A stretch of DNA of 64,000 nucleotides, taken from NCBI GenBank assembly GCA_026874595.1, contig CM049316.1, forward strand, positions 7,640,339 through 7,704,338, in the 5' to 3' direction. The position numbers and the translations under genes are program-made. Position 1 is the stretch's first letter. Every line of letters begins with the position of its first letter. The notes beneath the pieces are model-generated. The model saw nothing but the letters and a program-made list of their open reading frames with translations, made no database searches and had not been told where the DNA came from. Of the stretch, positions 25,401 through 38,389 are shown in pieces. This stretch comes from Sipunculus nudus. Lineage: Eukaryota > Annelida > Sipuncula > Golfingiida > Sipunculidae.

Positions 25401-27175
25401 TAGTTATACTTTGATTCATCTCGCTCTGATCACAGTACGCGTTACAGTACAGCAAAGTCGTCTTTCAATACTAAAAGACAAACATTTGAAGACAATAAAA
25501 TGGACATCACTTGTACATTTCGCGTAAGAGATTTTGTATTAAGGAAAAAAAATTTTAGGAAAATAAATGTCTTCAGTAATGTAAACAGGCCCCAAGGGAA
25601 ACATGTTTTTAAATTAATTTTCATCTATGATCTGCGACACTCAAAATGAATCTAGTATTATTTTTGCTCATCAGTCACAACTGGAAGTTATTTTGATCGG
25701 ATCTTTCATGGGTTTCCGGTGTTTTGCACTAACGATGACTAATTACCAAATGTTAATTATAACGACTGGGTTGAATAGCCAGGCATTTATATCCAGTGGG
25801 AGTGTTTTGTAAAACAAAACACTATAATCGTCATTGCTCCCACGCAATTAATCTCAAGTAATCAAGTAAAATCTTTCAATGGATCTAAATTGTAAATTAT
25901 TATGGTAATGGAAATCCGTCATATAGCAGTGTGTTAATGAGAAGCGTGTTGTCGTTGTCTCTTTATGTGCATGATCAAATATATTTTGATTATAGGAGAG
26001 TCAATATGAGTATCATTTATATAATCAAGAATATCCATTTTCGTGAATGACTATATATGTCTCCATATTTGATTATTAAAAAAAGAAATTATGAAAATTA
26101 AGCTAGAGTTTATTCTGTACTTGTTATTCTTTACTCATGTCAATCAAGACAAATATTTGCTAATAAAAAAGAAATTACCAAGCCATTAATACCTTCCCCA
26201 TTTCATCCAAATAATGGTACAAATAAAGAGCAACACTTTTACTCAAAGTGGGTGGATGTTTTGGGCTAGTAGCCTCCAGGAGCTAAATTAAGCAGTTAAT
26301 ACTAATTCAATTAGTATCTACTCCATAAAGTTAGAACACTGCTGAAAATTTAGCTTTAATAAACAGTTAAAGTATTATATTTAAGAAACTATGGCATTAA
26401 TGATGACTTTCACAGTCTTAACTCATGATTTGGCAAAGGGGGCCCTGAATATTATCTGTCTCATATTGTTCTTTCTGTTTGGACGGCAACAGAGCAAGCA
26501 ACCCCTAGATGCTGCTGCGGCCCGCTCAGTACATAATTGGCACCGAGGGCAATGCTTGGAAAGGGTACTCTTTATCACGCCTTGAATAATAGACCTCGAG
26601 TACGTATTTTTCAGTACCTACTTCAACCCCCGACCTTAATTTTTTCTACCCTCGTTTACAGACGTGGAAACAAGCTACCTCCATTAAGCGTTGAACAAAC
26701 CTTATGACTGTCGGACCTATATGATTCTTGCGTCCCCTGATAAAAACAGATGATGCACTTGTAGCTGGAGTAAAATAAGTGTTACGATTCGGTTTCCTAT
26801 TGTTGTATACGATTTTTTCCACTTTTAAAGCATATATTGAGGTTCCAAAAGTCACACTTAGCATTTTGGCACACTGCCAGATTCAGGCGATAAGAAGTTG
26901 CCATTTCTTTATAAGAATATAACTGAAGCACCAAATATCATTTTCATGTGTGTCATTCCTGGTTCTACTCCGAATATTTTGCGGCACCATCACAATAAGG
27001 TGAAACCGATAAATGTAACAATGGCATTAGAAGATACTCTGACGATGTTATTTGTATTTTACTTCTCCAGCCCTGGTTGTTTTTATTGTTTCCTTTTCTA
27101 CTTCTTATCGTTAATGACTGATATTAAACCTTGTTAAAGATTCTCATTTTCAAATCTGAATATAATGATGTGGTT
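22481..27175. other. Intergenic, no gene recognised
   Basis: AT-rich sequence with short frames only (84 codons at most) and no familiar motifs. A short TTACTTATTACTTA simple repeat lies near 23700. No LTR, TIR pair or splice-flanked coding block was recognised. Confidence 0.5.
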
Positions 27176-27180
27176 AATGT

Positions 27181-28352
27181 CAGGGGCGTTTTCATAGGGG
27201 GGGGGGGGCGCAAAGGGCCCCCTAAAATTCTGCTAACACTTATGCCAGTTAACTACGGGCAAGTGTTATGCTTGTTAACTCAAATTTATTTTATGTTATT
27301 TCAATTGAGTATGCACACACATAGATATAAAATATGGCGTTTTCAGTAAAAAAATATTTTCATGTTTCTCTATGCGCGGTTATGGTAATGTTATTCCCAT
27401 ATGGTAAAGAAAGAAGAAAAACAAGAAAGATCTTGTCTGTAATGTAAATATAGATATATATATATATCTTATATAATAATGTATATTTATTATCCGTTCT
27501 AAAGGTTCCTATTGACCTAAAGAGAAACTAGATTTGTTGCATTTGTTGAAATTGTGAAGAAAGAACAAAAGCTTAGCAAGATATTGTTCGTAATATAAAT
27601 GTAAAGAGTGTCAGACTTTGAAAATTTCTAAAATAAATCTAAACAGTAAAGGGATAATATACTTACTCATTTCTCTCAGGTTTTTTACTATCTCTCTTTT
27701 CTATTTTGTTTGTGTGCAAAAGTGAAGTCTCCAAACCCTGTGATTGTTCTGTAACATGATGGTGAATGGCCAAAAACTGTTAAACAATCCATGCAAGCTG
27801 TTTGAACTTTCACTAGACGCTTGCTATGCCTCATTTTTAAAATTAACCCTTGAATACACCAAGAGACTATATGAAAGCTTCCGGTTTCTTGACTCTGGGG
27901 TAATTAAAATCACCTCTAAATACCGAGCTACTGTCACTGGAGCTAGATGGCCAGGCTTTATGTCAGAAAGCTGCATTTTCAATAAAAGTATAAACCTGAA
28001 AATGGTATGCAAATAACAGTCAATGAGTAATTTTCACTTCTAATATATCTTGTGTTTATGTACTTTAATTACCTCAGGTCACACTGTATTTCTTTTTAAC
28101 TCCAACTGGCTATAGTTCGAACTTAATTTCTGCAAAAATAATTTATCTACGAAAACCTATCTTATGGAATTTATTATCAGAAGCTCTACATGAAAAACAA
28201 ATGTAGTATCTTTGACAGATTCAGTGACATATAATAGTTAATCCATTTCAGTTCTTTAACATGTGTGCTGACCATCTTCTACTTAAAAGTTACAATTAAA
28301 TTACAAAACACCACTTATTGACGCATGTATATTTCTGTTGTTCAAATAATGC

Positions 28353-28414
<62 letters not shown>

Positions 28415-28727
28415 TGAGGGTCTCACGGTTAAAATAATAAACAACTTGAACGAGATACCTTACAAAATTGCATATAATAAACATAATAATTATGCACGAA
28501 CTAACAGTATTTGATATGTTTAGTAGGAGATAATTTAACAGGCACGCAGTGTGTTCAAACAAGTTTAAATATGCTTGCTTCCTACTAACAGGCCTTTGTG
28601 GAATATCAATATAATTAAAAAAAGAGATATATATATATATATGACATGTCTAAAAGACGCAGAACAGCCCCCTTTCCCGACTTTAGGGCTGCGCCCCCTC
28701 TATTTTCAAATCCTGGATACGCCACTG
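27181..28727. mobile_element. TIR element E1, copy 1 (non-autonomous, hAT-like ends)
   Basis: The left end is CAGGGGCGTTTTCATAGGGG and the reverse-complemented right end is CAGTGGCGTATCCAGG followed by ATTTGAAAATAG. AATGT flanks both sides (27176-27180 and 28728-28732), a 5-bp target duplication. Inside are a (TA)29 run and no transposase. An inverted, otherwise similar copy makes up 55523-57086 plus 63525-63575. The CAGNGGCG ends recall hAT elements, but hAT usually makes 8-bp duplications, so the superfamily is left open. Confidence 0.85.
28355..28412. repeat. (TA)n microsatellite inside E1
   Basis: A pure TA run of 58 bp. The equivalent position of the other E1 copy carries a (TC)n run followed by (TA)n, so the tract is unstable within the family. 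Confidence 0.95.
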
Positions 28728-28732
28728 AATGT

Positions 28733-30824
28733 GACCGATCTGCTCCTTTTTAACAAATTGATATGAGAGAAACCAGATTACTGAAGAAGCTTTCGAACGT
28801 TTTTCTCCAACAACCAATGGCAGTGCGAGTCTTACTGGATATTTAGTCAAGAGATTATTACTTGTTCTTTCAACTCATTTAAGTACAATAGGTTTGTCAT
28901 TGTCATAGGAACCTTGAAAGCAAATGAAGGACTCGGCACAGACGGGTTTAGCTTATCAGATGCGTAATACTCAAATTAGATTGTTCATGTTAGGTAGTTT
29001 GAATACATGCTTTGGAAGTGACTTATTGATATGACTTAGCATTAAATAATAATGATAAATCACAGTAAAGCCAGTATGCACATACTGTTCGGCCTGAGAA
29101 TAGCAATCTCAGCATAATGTGCCAACTATAGACTTTGCATTTTGTTCTGTTAAAATGTAGAAACAATTTGCTTACGTCCCTTTTGCATCATCAAAACAAT
29201 CAAAAGCAACTGTCAAAGGCCCTACTTGTAAAATTTGGAAGTGTCTCATTCATCTTTAAACCAGTACTGCTGCTACTACTACTACTACTACTACTGCTGT
29301 AGACATACTGAATTCTGTAATGTACATATGGTGTGTTTAAATGTCAACATACGTACGAGATGTTATGCATGTGCACATGAAGTACATTTTAGTTAGATTT
29401 TACAATATTCTTAATGTGCAAAGGTTATTATACCAGGAAGTGTCTGCAAGGTTAACAAAGTGTAACCGCTGTTGTCGTAACATACTGGTCAGTTAATGAA
29501 TTGTTACAATCGAAATAAATATACCACGTTTTCCAATCTATTAAGTTTTTAAAGAAACCAATAAAGAACTACATATAAAGTTGGATTCTTCAAACCGGTT
29601 ATGTGTATATCTACTTCCACGCTTCAGTAATACGGGTTCTAATAAATGGAGCGGCAGACTAAAGCACTGGCCCTTATACCTCAGAGGGTGGCGTAATGGG
29701 GAGACTGTTTTACTCACTTTTACCTTACTTTGCCTTTTGGGGGGTTCCTCGGTGTTGCCCACAAATACCCAAAGGCTCGGTACATAGCGCCTGTCTGACG
29801 CTAGGATAATCATGTGTTTCTGCCCTGTCACCAAGTCAAAACCGAAATGGCATCCTGCAGATGGACATAGTTCCTAGTAAAAACAGCAATTTAAAATAAA
29901 TTAAAACACACAGGCTTTTATACTTAACATCTTGCACGAGTCCTTTCTTTGCCTCTCGTCTTTCCTCCCTATTGACTCACGCATATTGTAGGGGCTGCAT
30001 TACAGCATCACGACAAGTAATAAACAACACCATGCTATTTCCATCAGCACAGTCTGCTCTCTCCCCGAAACGGAAGCAACAAGATGTTTCCAAGACGACT
30101 ATGCTTGTCAGATCTTATGATACCGGGATTACTTCCGATACCACTTGAAGTGGATCGTTTCATGCGATGGATCTTTTTTCTTACGACATAAGGCTGGTGC
30201 ATTTTAAAAAGTAAAAAAAAAAGTTGTAGATCGGCATTTTTTTCCTAGTGTCAATTGTTCTAAAAATGTTAAACGTGCATTTTGTCAATATTCTTTGGCT
30301 TTCAAATACCCTTCCATAAATATTCAGATTCTTCGGCACACCACAACAACGAAGGCAATGTAAAATCGAGCCAATAATTTGTGTAGTGTTAATTTTTTTT
30401 CCAAACGTTACCTATGATACCATCGTTAGTCATTGGTAATTTATGACTACTTAATCTTATTATTTTTTCATGAATCCTAAACCTTTGAAGTCAACCTTAT
30501 GTATTCTTCGGTATTCCAGGTCTTAGTGTGGCCTAAACTGCGTATAAAAGGATTTCTAAAGGGGAACAGATGAACGAAGTATGCGCTATTTTTGGCAAAT
30601 AAAAACAGCTTGAAAAACGTTACAAATATTGCTGTGAGACGGTACATTAAAATCCTTCCGATCACGTTTTCTCATTAACCTTCATGGGTAAAGACTAAAA
30701 AACTCCATGAATCTGTTCTTGTCAAGTAAATTCTCCCCAAGCCAAACAATGATACGCTGGTAATGACAAAAAATCCCAGGAGAGAGCAACGATGTTACGT
30801 CACGTAAAAATGAGGAGAAACCGA
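28733..30824. other. Intergenic with short (ACT)n repeat
   Basis: A trinucleotide run of ACT/CTG type lies at about 29270-29300. The 97-codon minus frame at 29541-29834 and its 68-codon plus shadow have no domain I recognise. Otherwise this is AT-rich unique sequence. Confidence 0.5.
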
Positions 30825-31451
30825 ATAAAGCATTTACCAGGCCCGCGGTAAGCAGTTTGCGGTATGAGACACGCGGTAAAAATGGAATTCTGATGGGAGA
30901 ATTGGGTCCGCGTAAGGCGCGCGGTATAGCGCCCATGGGCTCTGGTTAGACTGGTACCCTGCTCTATTATGGCCCTCAGCCAAGCATAGAGACAGGCGTA
31001 CAACGCCATCTTGCAACTACCAGTTGCAACTCCTGACTAACCTGTAGACTGGTTCCAACTCGAATCTGCACGCTCATACCGATTATCATGGACGTTCACG
31101 CGATCCTGGGTGGTTATCCATGAAAATTTCTGATAAAATTACTTTCTTTAGTTATTTTTAGTTTCCAAATATTGTAAAATGAGTTGTTGCACAAAAAATT
31201 GACAGATGGATGAATAGATGATACGATATACTGAATCTTCGATATTCCACTGTACGTGGCATTGGTTTATTATCAATATCTTTTACTCTAATCATAAATA
31301 TCACACGAAATGTACAGCCAACTTTTGGCGAATTCTCTGAGCGAGCAAACGAAATGCTCATATATATTTAATTTATCATATATAATACATACTGGACTTG
31401 GAACCAGTCTGCCGGGAGTACTGAAGATGGCGTTGTACGACCGTCTCTATG

Positions 31452-32738
31452 TATATATATATAGTTTATTAAGCCTTCAGAAGAAGAGTACATGACCATA
31501 AAACACAATAAAATATAAAGTAATAAGAACAGTAAAACCACAGATAAGACACCGTATTATACATAAAATCAATATAATAAAATGGTGTCAGAAGCATGTT
31601 TAAGATATATTTATTATAAGGGGCGTGACTGACCAATAACTGCCGAACGGTATCTGACATTCCATTGACATCATATTTCATTTCATTTTTTACCCTTTGC
31701 TTGTACTCCTTATCAAAAATATATTTGAGAAAACATATACCATATTTCAAACACGTTTCTTTTGATCTTGCAATGAGAATAGAATGACCACAAGCATGCA
31801 TATTCAGTAAATATGTATAAAAAGGCCTGGCGCGAGAGTTATTATTAAAGATGGCGCATGTTAAATCAAGACCATTCAATTCAACTGTTTTTTTGTATCC
31901 TACATACATTCAGTGCTTTCAAAATGGGAGAACTTTTGCAATATTTATGTAAACCAATACCGACCTTTAGTAGTTGTGACTGTAACTTTTCCATTTTTGT
32001 TAAAGATTTTTTACTGACATATATGGCACTGGTGCCATATGTCAGCACAGGCCTAATAGCTGTTTTCCACACATATGATAAAGAATCAACATCGCTTACA
32101 AAATTTGAAAACCAGCTCCTTGAAGTGAATAAAATGCCCTCCTGCATGCATTTATGCGGTCATCGATATGCTCCTTAGGATTAGAATTTGACAAAGTAAC
32201 ACCAAGATATCTCACACTTTTGCATTCCTTCAGCTTAACACCATCAAGTCGCCATTCTGGGCATAGTTCTAGTGTACACTGCCCAAAAACGACACACTCG
32301 GTTTTCTGTGGATTAAACCTAAGACCATGTTGTGTTATATACGCATCAGCTAAATCAATCATCTTTTGTAAACCAGAGGCAGTCAAACTTGCTAACATGA
32401 GATCGTCAGCATAACAGAATACATTGTAAGATACATTATTAATCTTTATGCCATCTGTAAATTTCGATAATGCGTTGATCAAATCTTGGTAGAATAAATT
32501 AAAGAGAAAAGGGAAGGTTAGTCCTCCCTGACGTGTGCCCTTGGTAATTTTTATTGCCTCACTCAGCTGTTAACCCCATTTAAGTTGAACTGTTATTGAT
32601 TTATACCAGTTCACAATCAATACCCAGCAGTGATCAGGTATAACATTCATAGCTTTCTTAAACAAAATAGCATGTGGTACAGCATCAAACGCACCCTCTG
32701 CATCTAATGAACATGTATAGACTGGCCCAGAGCAGCGG
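31452..32738 (-). mobile_element. 5'-truncated non-LTR retrotransposon (CR1/L2-like)
   Basis: A minus-strand insertion of about 1.29 kb containing the C-terminal half of a LINE reverse transcriptase and the following region. Its 5' edge falls just before the motif-A region, the usual result of incomplete target-primed reverse transcription. The 3' edge abuts a short TATATATA run. About 11 bp of the host inverted repeat (CTTGGCTGAGG in the intact arm) is missing at the site, so integration caused a small target deletion and left no clear target duplication. Confidence 0.75.
31469..32738 (-). pseudogene. LINE reverse transcriptase, broken
   Basis: Successive minus-strand frames carry RT motif A (DAEGAFD), a GTRQGG block, motif C as CYADDLMLA, then GLRFNPQKTECVVFG and a thumb-like segment ending in AIRPVLTYG. 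The element's ORF2 product would copy its RNA at the target site in the nucleus. Visible damage is one in-frame TAA at 32570-32572 (after the residues QLKWG), a frameshift near 32100 and another near 31900. The last 146-codon segment is open. The fingers region and endonuclease are absent through 5' truncation. The clade assignment is by motif flavour only. Confidence 0.85.
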
Positions 32739-33096
32739 TGCCATAATAGAGCGAGGTACCAGTCTAGAGCTCTGGTTACCATTTGCAGCGCGACCTAGCG
32801 GGATTGGACATCATCCGGCCCATATCGCAGTGTTTAACCGCCCCAAAGTAAACGCCCCATTCGATTTTGTATCGTATACCGCATACCGCGTGCCGCACTC
32901 CGCATATCGCATATTGCGCGCCCGGTAAACGCATTAACTAGGCGTGCGGTTAAAACACTTCGATATGGGTCCGACGATGTCAAACCCGCTGGATAGTGCT
33001 GCATCCGTAATTCGTACGTATTTTAAGCAGAATATAACTGTGTGTATCATAACGCAATTGGCATACCGCATACCCCGGGCCCGGTAAATGGTTTAT

Positions 33097-33886
33097 GATA
33101 AAACAACATGAGGGAAACATTCTTTTTCGGAAACCGAAACCCGCTTACAGCATGCCGCGCATAGCTTAGGCTTCGTTTACAGGGCTTCTGGAATACGGTA
33201 AACGGTATGAGAAAAAAAGGTGTTAGCCCTTCATAGTATTACTCCAAATTCATATCGAGATATTTATAGCCCCAAATCAACAAATAATCAGTACTAATTG
33301 AGACTTAGTGTCCAGGTGTAGCACATAATGTTACTGCGATATAGAAACTATACATAAATACATTTCTTTTCTTTAGTAGCCATTGCAGCATATCTTTTTT
33401 CTCTATCCTTTGATCTTACTGTTCACAAAACTGAGTCGACCATGTTTTTTGAAGCCTTGATCTAAATGATGACCTATACTGATACATGCCAAGATTCGCC
33501 ATAGATGAATGATAAATAGACGAGTAAACCATGACAGATGTTTTATAATTAATAAACGCGGCTAAATAACATACCATTAATCATTAAAATGTGTCCAATA
33601 AAATAACAGTGGCAATGGATCAATTTAATGGACTGTGGAATTGTTTCATAAAATAGTAAACTAGATAAAAAATTTATAGGCTTCAGCTCAACCTGGAAAT
33701 ATAACGAACGTGTTACTGACAGTATGTTTTCTCCGTTAATCACATTTTCAATTTATTTAAGCAATTCTCTCTTTGGTTCTGACCAAGGCTTCTTTCTTTT
33801 TCCTTTTCGCTAGTTAAGGAGCAGATTACTTTGGCATCTGTATGTTACTGGTTTAATTCATTGTTTCTGTCATTTTCTGTTATTCT

Positions 33887-33936
<50 letters not shown>

Positions 33937-34036
33937 CACATTAAAAACGGAACGGTTAAATATAACAATCTGATTTTCAAATAAATTAACAAAAAGTTAT
34001 CTTGTGGCCAATATGAATTAAACAATGGACCCATGT
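33097..34036. other. Intergenic with (CT)n microsatellite
   Basis: A pure CT run of 43 bp lies at 33891-33933. The rest is AT-rich with no gene recognised. Confidence 0.6.
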
Positions 34037-34804
34037 TCATGACGTTTGGCTGTCTTGAACAGTCTGTAATGTTAAAATTTTAGAGTACCAATAACACATA
34101 AAAACAGGCAAAAGTCGCAGATTAAAGGTCACCATGAGACTTAAAAAGGACATTCCTAGATTTAAAGTAAAAATAAAATTCAAGATGTGCTGTGTTAAAA
34201 ACTGGTCAACCGTAATTTCTGGGTGAAAAAATACACTAAAGAAAAGCGTAAAAATAAAGAAAATGTAGATGGCTCCACCAGTTTTTGACAATTGAAAAGG
34301 CTTCCCTTAATCAATAAGCTTGCAAATCTCCTAAAAGATCGATGCAATTATTACTAAGATATTTTATCTGAAGTAGAATTTCATACTTCAACAGGTGAAA
34401 ATGATTCAATTGCAAGTGTGTAATCAAAATTTCTGAAGAATTGGCTGGACTGATTGTCTTCATTTCTTGCAGGGTAACAATGTTATATGTGCAGTTAATG
34501 CAAAATGTTATAGTTTAAGGGTTGAGTACAAAATTTATGTTATTCATTCAACAACACTTATACCAGTCTTATTTTCTAAGTGCTAAAAATAAAAATACGA
34601 GTTACTTGCAGAATAAAGGTCATAGTGACATACTTATGGTGTGCAATGATATTACCAAAGACCTACTTAGATGTCTAGTTAGAAGTATCTAGATCAAACG
34701 GTTACGATTTGTGCCTGGTTAACGGATGGACCGATGGCTGGACAGTCGACGGACAAAAGGTGATTACTATAGCTTAGATAATCTATGGTCAGCTGAACTA
34801 AAAA
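34037..34804 (-). mobile_element. Tandem-core TIR element, degraded copy (family C)
   Basis: Read on the minus strand, the element starts AGTTCAGCTGACC, then AAGCTATAGTAATCACC, a TTTGTCCGTC run and GTTAACCAGGCACAAATCGTAACCG. This is the same order as the copy at 45716. The AACTGGTGGAGCCATC phrase near 34270 matches the GACTGGTGGCGCCACC phrase of that copy. The distal terminal repeat is not found, so the left boundary is approximate. Confidence 0.6.
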
Positions 34805-37800
34805 ACGTTGTTGACTTTTGCGTTAGCTTGTTCAGACATAGTGCATGCGGAAATGATTTGGACCTTTGAGCCTGCGTTTCTAGAGGAGCATCTGGCTCAG
34901 TGTTTAGCTGTACGATTGTTGTTAGTTCTTCTTTGACCTGTTTTGGATTTCCTGTCTCTGCTTGCTCAGAGTTATGTTGCTTAAATGTTAATTGGGTTAC
35001 CATGGTGATGCACAAAGCCGAAGACAAAGGTGTTTGGTTATCATGCTAGGGATTTCTCTTAGTGGCTGGGTCGCCGATGCAACATCTGATGCTGAATTAT
35101 CAGAATATGGAAATATTATCTTTTTTATTTTACAAAAATCATATCGAGGAAGTACTCACCTGGAGATTTCCCATTTGAGCATGTCCAACGTGCATTCTTT
35201 GAATAATTAATCATCGCTCCCTGACAGCAAAGGAAGACGGCAAGAAATTATACAGCTATGATTAATGGCGGTAAACCTGGCAGGCATTACAATGTCCATG
35301 TTTAATATTCAGACGATTAACTTCATGTTTCTTGATTTCTTTCATTCCCACGACACAACCTTCCCTGGTGCAATTGAGCATTGTTCAAGAATTGATTATT
35401 TGTTACTGGATCTGGTAAACTCAGTCCAAAGAATATTAAAAGAAAAGAATATGTTCTTGCAAGGGCTTTACAATAATGAATATAATCTGATGAAGATAAT
35501 CATTAAACTGAATATGTATCAGTACAGATATCCTAAAGCATAGCACACTATCTTTCAACTTATAATTTCCTGAGACATTGGAATCTCCCTTCTCTTCTGA
35601 ACATCAAATGTTTTTTTTTCACCGCCGGCAGAAACAGAAACAAGAGATCCCTTTCTGAGTTTGTCTAGTACAGGTACCAGACGTCTTATCGATGAAGAAG
35701 ATAATGAGCAAAAAAAGGGGATATCTTCCTGTTAACGAGGTAACCAGTCTTCATCTATATTTTAACTGATGGTGGTACCACTCGGTGTTTGTTAAGCATC
35801 TCCGCTTTGGAATGTTTCAATGTGAACTGTCATGGTACCAGTGGCTCCATCAGGTGATGTAGATATCAATACTTTTGACGAAAAAGTTTTAACGCAGATT
35901 CCCCCCCCCCCCTTAAAAATTCTGGCTTAATGCCAAGGTATATGAACTATTATCAATATACCAAGCAACTTATTGATACTTGATTTTTATGTCTGTTTTA
36001 AAGGATTTATTATTATATTTCAGCGCCCAGTCGTTTTAGATTCTTTCCCCAATCTGTTAAAATGCCATAGCTGTTATATAAACTATTAATATATCAACGC
36101 AATGTATTGATCATAGAAGGATGTATTTAAAATGATTTATTATTATATATGAGCACGAAGTCGTATGATATTCTTTCAGTCTATGCTTCCGGGTGACGAA
36201 GGGTCTGTTGTGAGTTCTGGACCAGACAGGACTATATACCGGATTAAGTACAGAATACGCAGACATAGATGTGTGTTATTTATGAATATATCAATTAATC
36301 ATGAAATCCCTGTGAGACCTCCTGTAACCCCTTATTTATTTGTTCATTCTCTGGGTCACTTGGTTTCAAGCCTTATGTCTCAGTCAACCATCGGTGCTAC
36401 AGTTTCCTGGAAAAAAAAAAACAGGAGCAGGCTATATGACCCAATAAGTTCGTATCCGGATATGACCTCAAGCCGATGTTTTCTCTAGAATGTTCATTAC
36501 GGAGTTAAATTAAAGATAAGTTAGTCTATTTTCCCCACATGCCTCTGGGCTTAAAGACTGCAGGCTTTTTATTTAATTTCTGGTATGAATAATTTTGACA
36601 CCAGCTATTTCTTTATTCCCTCGGGGTGAGGCGAACTATATTCAATATGAGGTTTGTCTGGCAGACTTTGTTCAGATTTGTCTAATTATCGGATTTGCAT
36701 TATACATAAAACTTCTTCCCGGAAGACATCATGGTTCTATCATCCAAAACGACAGGGATTATCCTTCAGATTTACTCGGTACAAGAGTGAAGAGCCATGA
36801 CAAATTAGTGCTGTTCACTATAGTTAAAAAAGTTACTTTGCTTCAAAGTTAAAAAGCTCGAGTTGAATGATCCAAACATGAATAAAAATTTAAAATTAGA
36901 AAAGAAATCACGGTCATTCTACTTTCACTTGACGTCCGGAGTATAATTGGTCCCCAGGGATCATTGGATTATATGTTGCCAACGTCGTGATCTGTTTATC
37001 ACACGAAGGCGCATGTGAAAATAAACGAAGACGTAGTCTGGCCACAGGGTCACGTGGGCATTAACTTTGCTGTTCATTCCCGCCATTGTCTATGTCACTC
37101 CCGGGAGTCCGTTATGATGGAATTGGTTAAACCTATTTAGGAGACGCCTGAAGCACTGGAGATTAATCATTTTCTTAAAAGGGACTGTAAATACGTGTAC
37201 AATTGATGTGTTTGTAGGGGTGCGTGTGTTGTTGGAATAAAAATAGTTATTCTTCCCTATGTACTTCTGGTATTTATAAAAAAAATATAAAAAATCGTGA
37301 CATTAGTGATAAAAGACGAAACATTGTTATTTTATTATATATTTTATTTTATTATATATTTAATATTCAATATATTTTACGTACATTGATAGTGAGTGAC
37401 AGAGACAGTAGGTCGGTATAGGTAACAGGGCCAAGTATTTAGCTCCCGACTGTTCAATAAGTGTACCAGAGACCAAATAATGTAACCCTGGTGATTTTAC
37501 AATAACAATACATTTACGATCCAATTGTTGATGAACAATTGTATCACTAAGGATTTTTAACATGTTATGATGGTGTATGCTGAATATATAAGGATCCTGC
37601 CTGCCTCCTTCCGTAAGCGTGTCAGCCTGTCAGTTGGCCAGTCTGCCAGAATCCCCAATCTTCACTGCCTTGTGATACAGGTTCTTCCCGGCTTGAAGTT
37701 GACAACTGTGGTTGACAGGGGCGTATATGCGTCTGCTAACTCAAAGAAACAAGGGATACTTTACATAAGCGTTTAATGTATCGGAAAATGGACTTGGCCT

Positions 37801-38380
37801 TATTAAGGACACGAACCGTACAGGTAAATAGCCAAGATTTCTCTGCTGCATAAATACACCGAGAAAATTATCTAGAAAGTTCTGCATCTAAATGTTATTG
37901 GTTGTAAACACCCTAAGCAGATTAATACTGTTTAAATTAATTTGGTCTCTCAACACAGGAAACATAAAATTCACAACAGGGGCACATGATAAGGGCGACC
38001 TGCTCCTGGTTAAGAAATGTGCATGCTCCCTGATTTCCATCTCTGTCTACCTGTCCATTCATTCTATTACTATTCTATTTAACTATTAAATGATGGTTCG
38101 GTTCAGCTCATTGAGTCAGGTTACAATTAGATCTATCGACCTAAATCCTTCCATTGAGAACTGTATATTTGTTACTGCCGATCACTCCTTACACCATTCT
38201 GAATCTATAGATTAAAATATCTATCGTTTATTTGTCACTCTATCATTCTCTACTAATTTGTTTACTTTTCTTCATTAACTATCTGTCCATCACTAAATAA
38301 TTAGGCGTACCTATTCCTCTATAGCTCAGTCTATAGTTCCATCCGCTGTATCGATGTGGGATTTGGGATGTTGGACTATA
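34805..38380. other. Intergenic; one diverged tandem duplication
   Basis: A segment near 35942-36076 is repeated with divergence at 36077-36190 (period about 135 bp; shared words AACTATTA, TTATTGAT/GTATTGAT, GATTTATTATTATAT and AGTCGT). A C-rich homopolymer lies near 35900. The frames of 86-107 codons between 34767 and 36852 have no recognisable domain. Confidence 0.5.
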
Positions 38381-38389
38381 GGTGGAGAC

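Larger units (their letters stand above)
30825..33096. mobile_element. Inverted-repeat (foldback-like) element split by a non-LTR retrotransposon
   Basis: The outer ends are inverted copies: CATTTACCAGGCCCGCGGTA at 30831-30850 pairs with the complement of 33071-33090 with about two mismatches. An inner inverted pair is clearer: 30940-31062 corresponds to 31391-31451 plus 32740-32780 read on the other strand, sharing CTCTGGTTA, GGTACC, GCCATAATAGAGC, GTCTCTATG, AAGATGGCG and TTGGAACCAGTCT. The flanks contain repeated GCGGTAT/ATACCGC words. The right arm is interrupted exactly between GTCTCTATG and GCCATAATAGAGC by the retrotransposon fragment. No convincing target duplication was found, and the right-hand limit is uncertain because similar words recur at 32920. 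Confidence 0.55.

Noticed and set aside
36165-36488. A 107-codon frame as a host gene.
   Set aside because: No recognisable domain, no splice or promoter context, and composition like the surrounding intergenic DNA.
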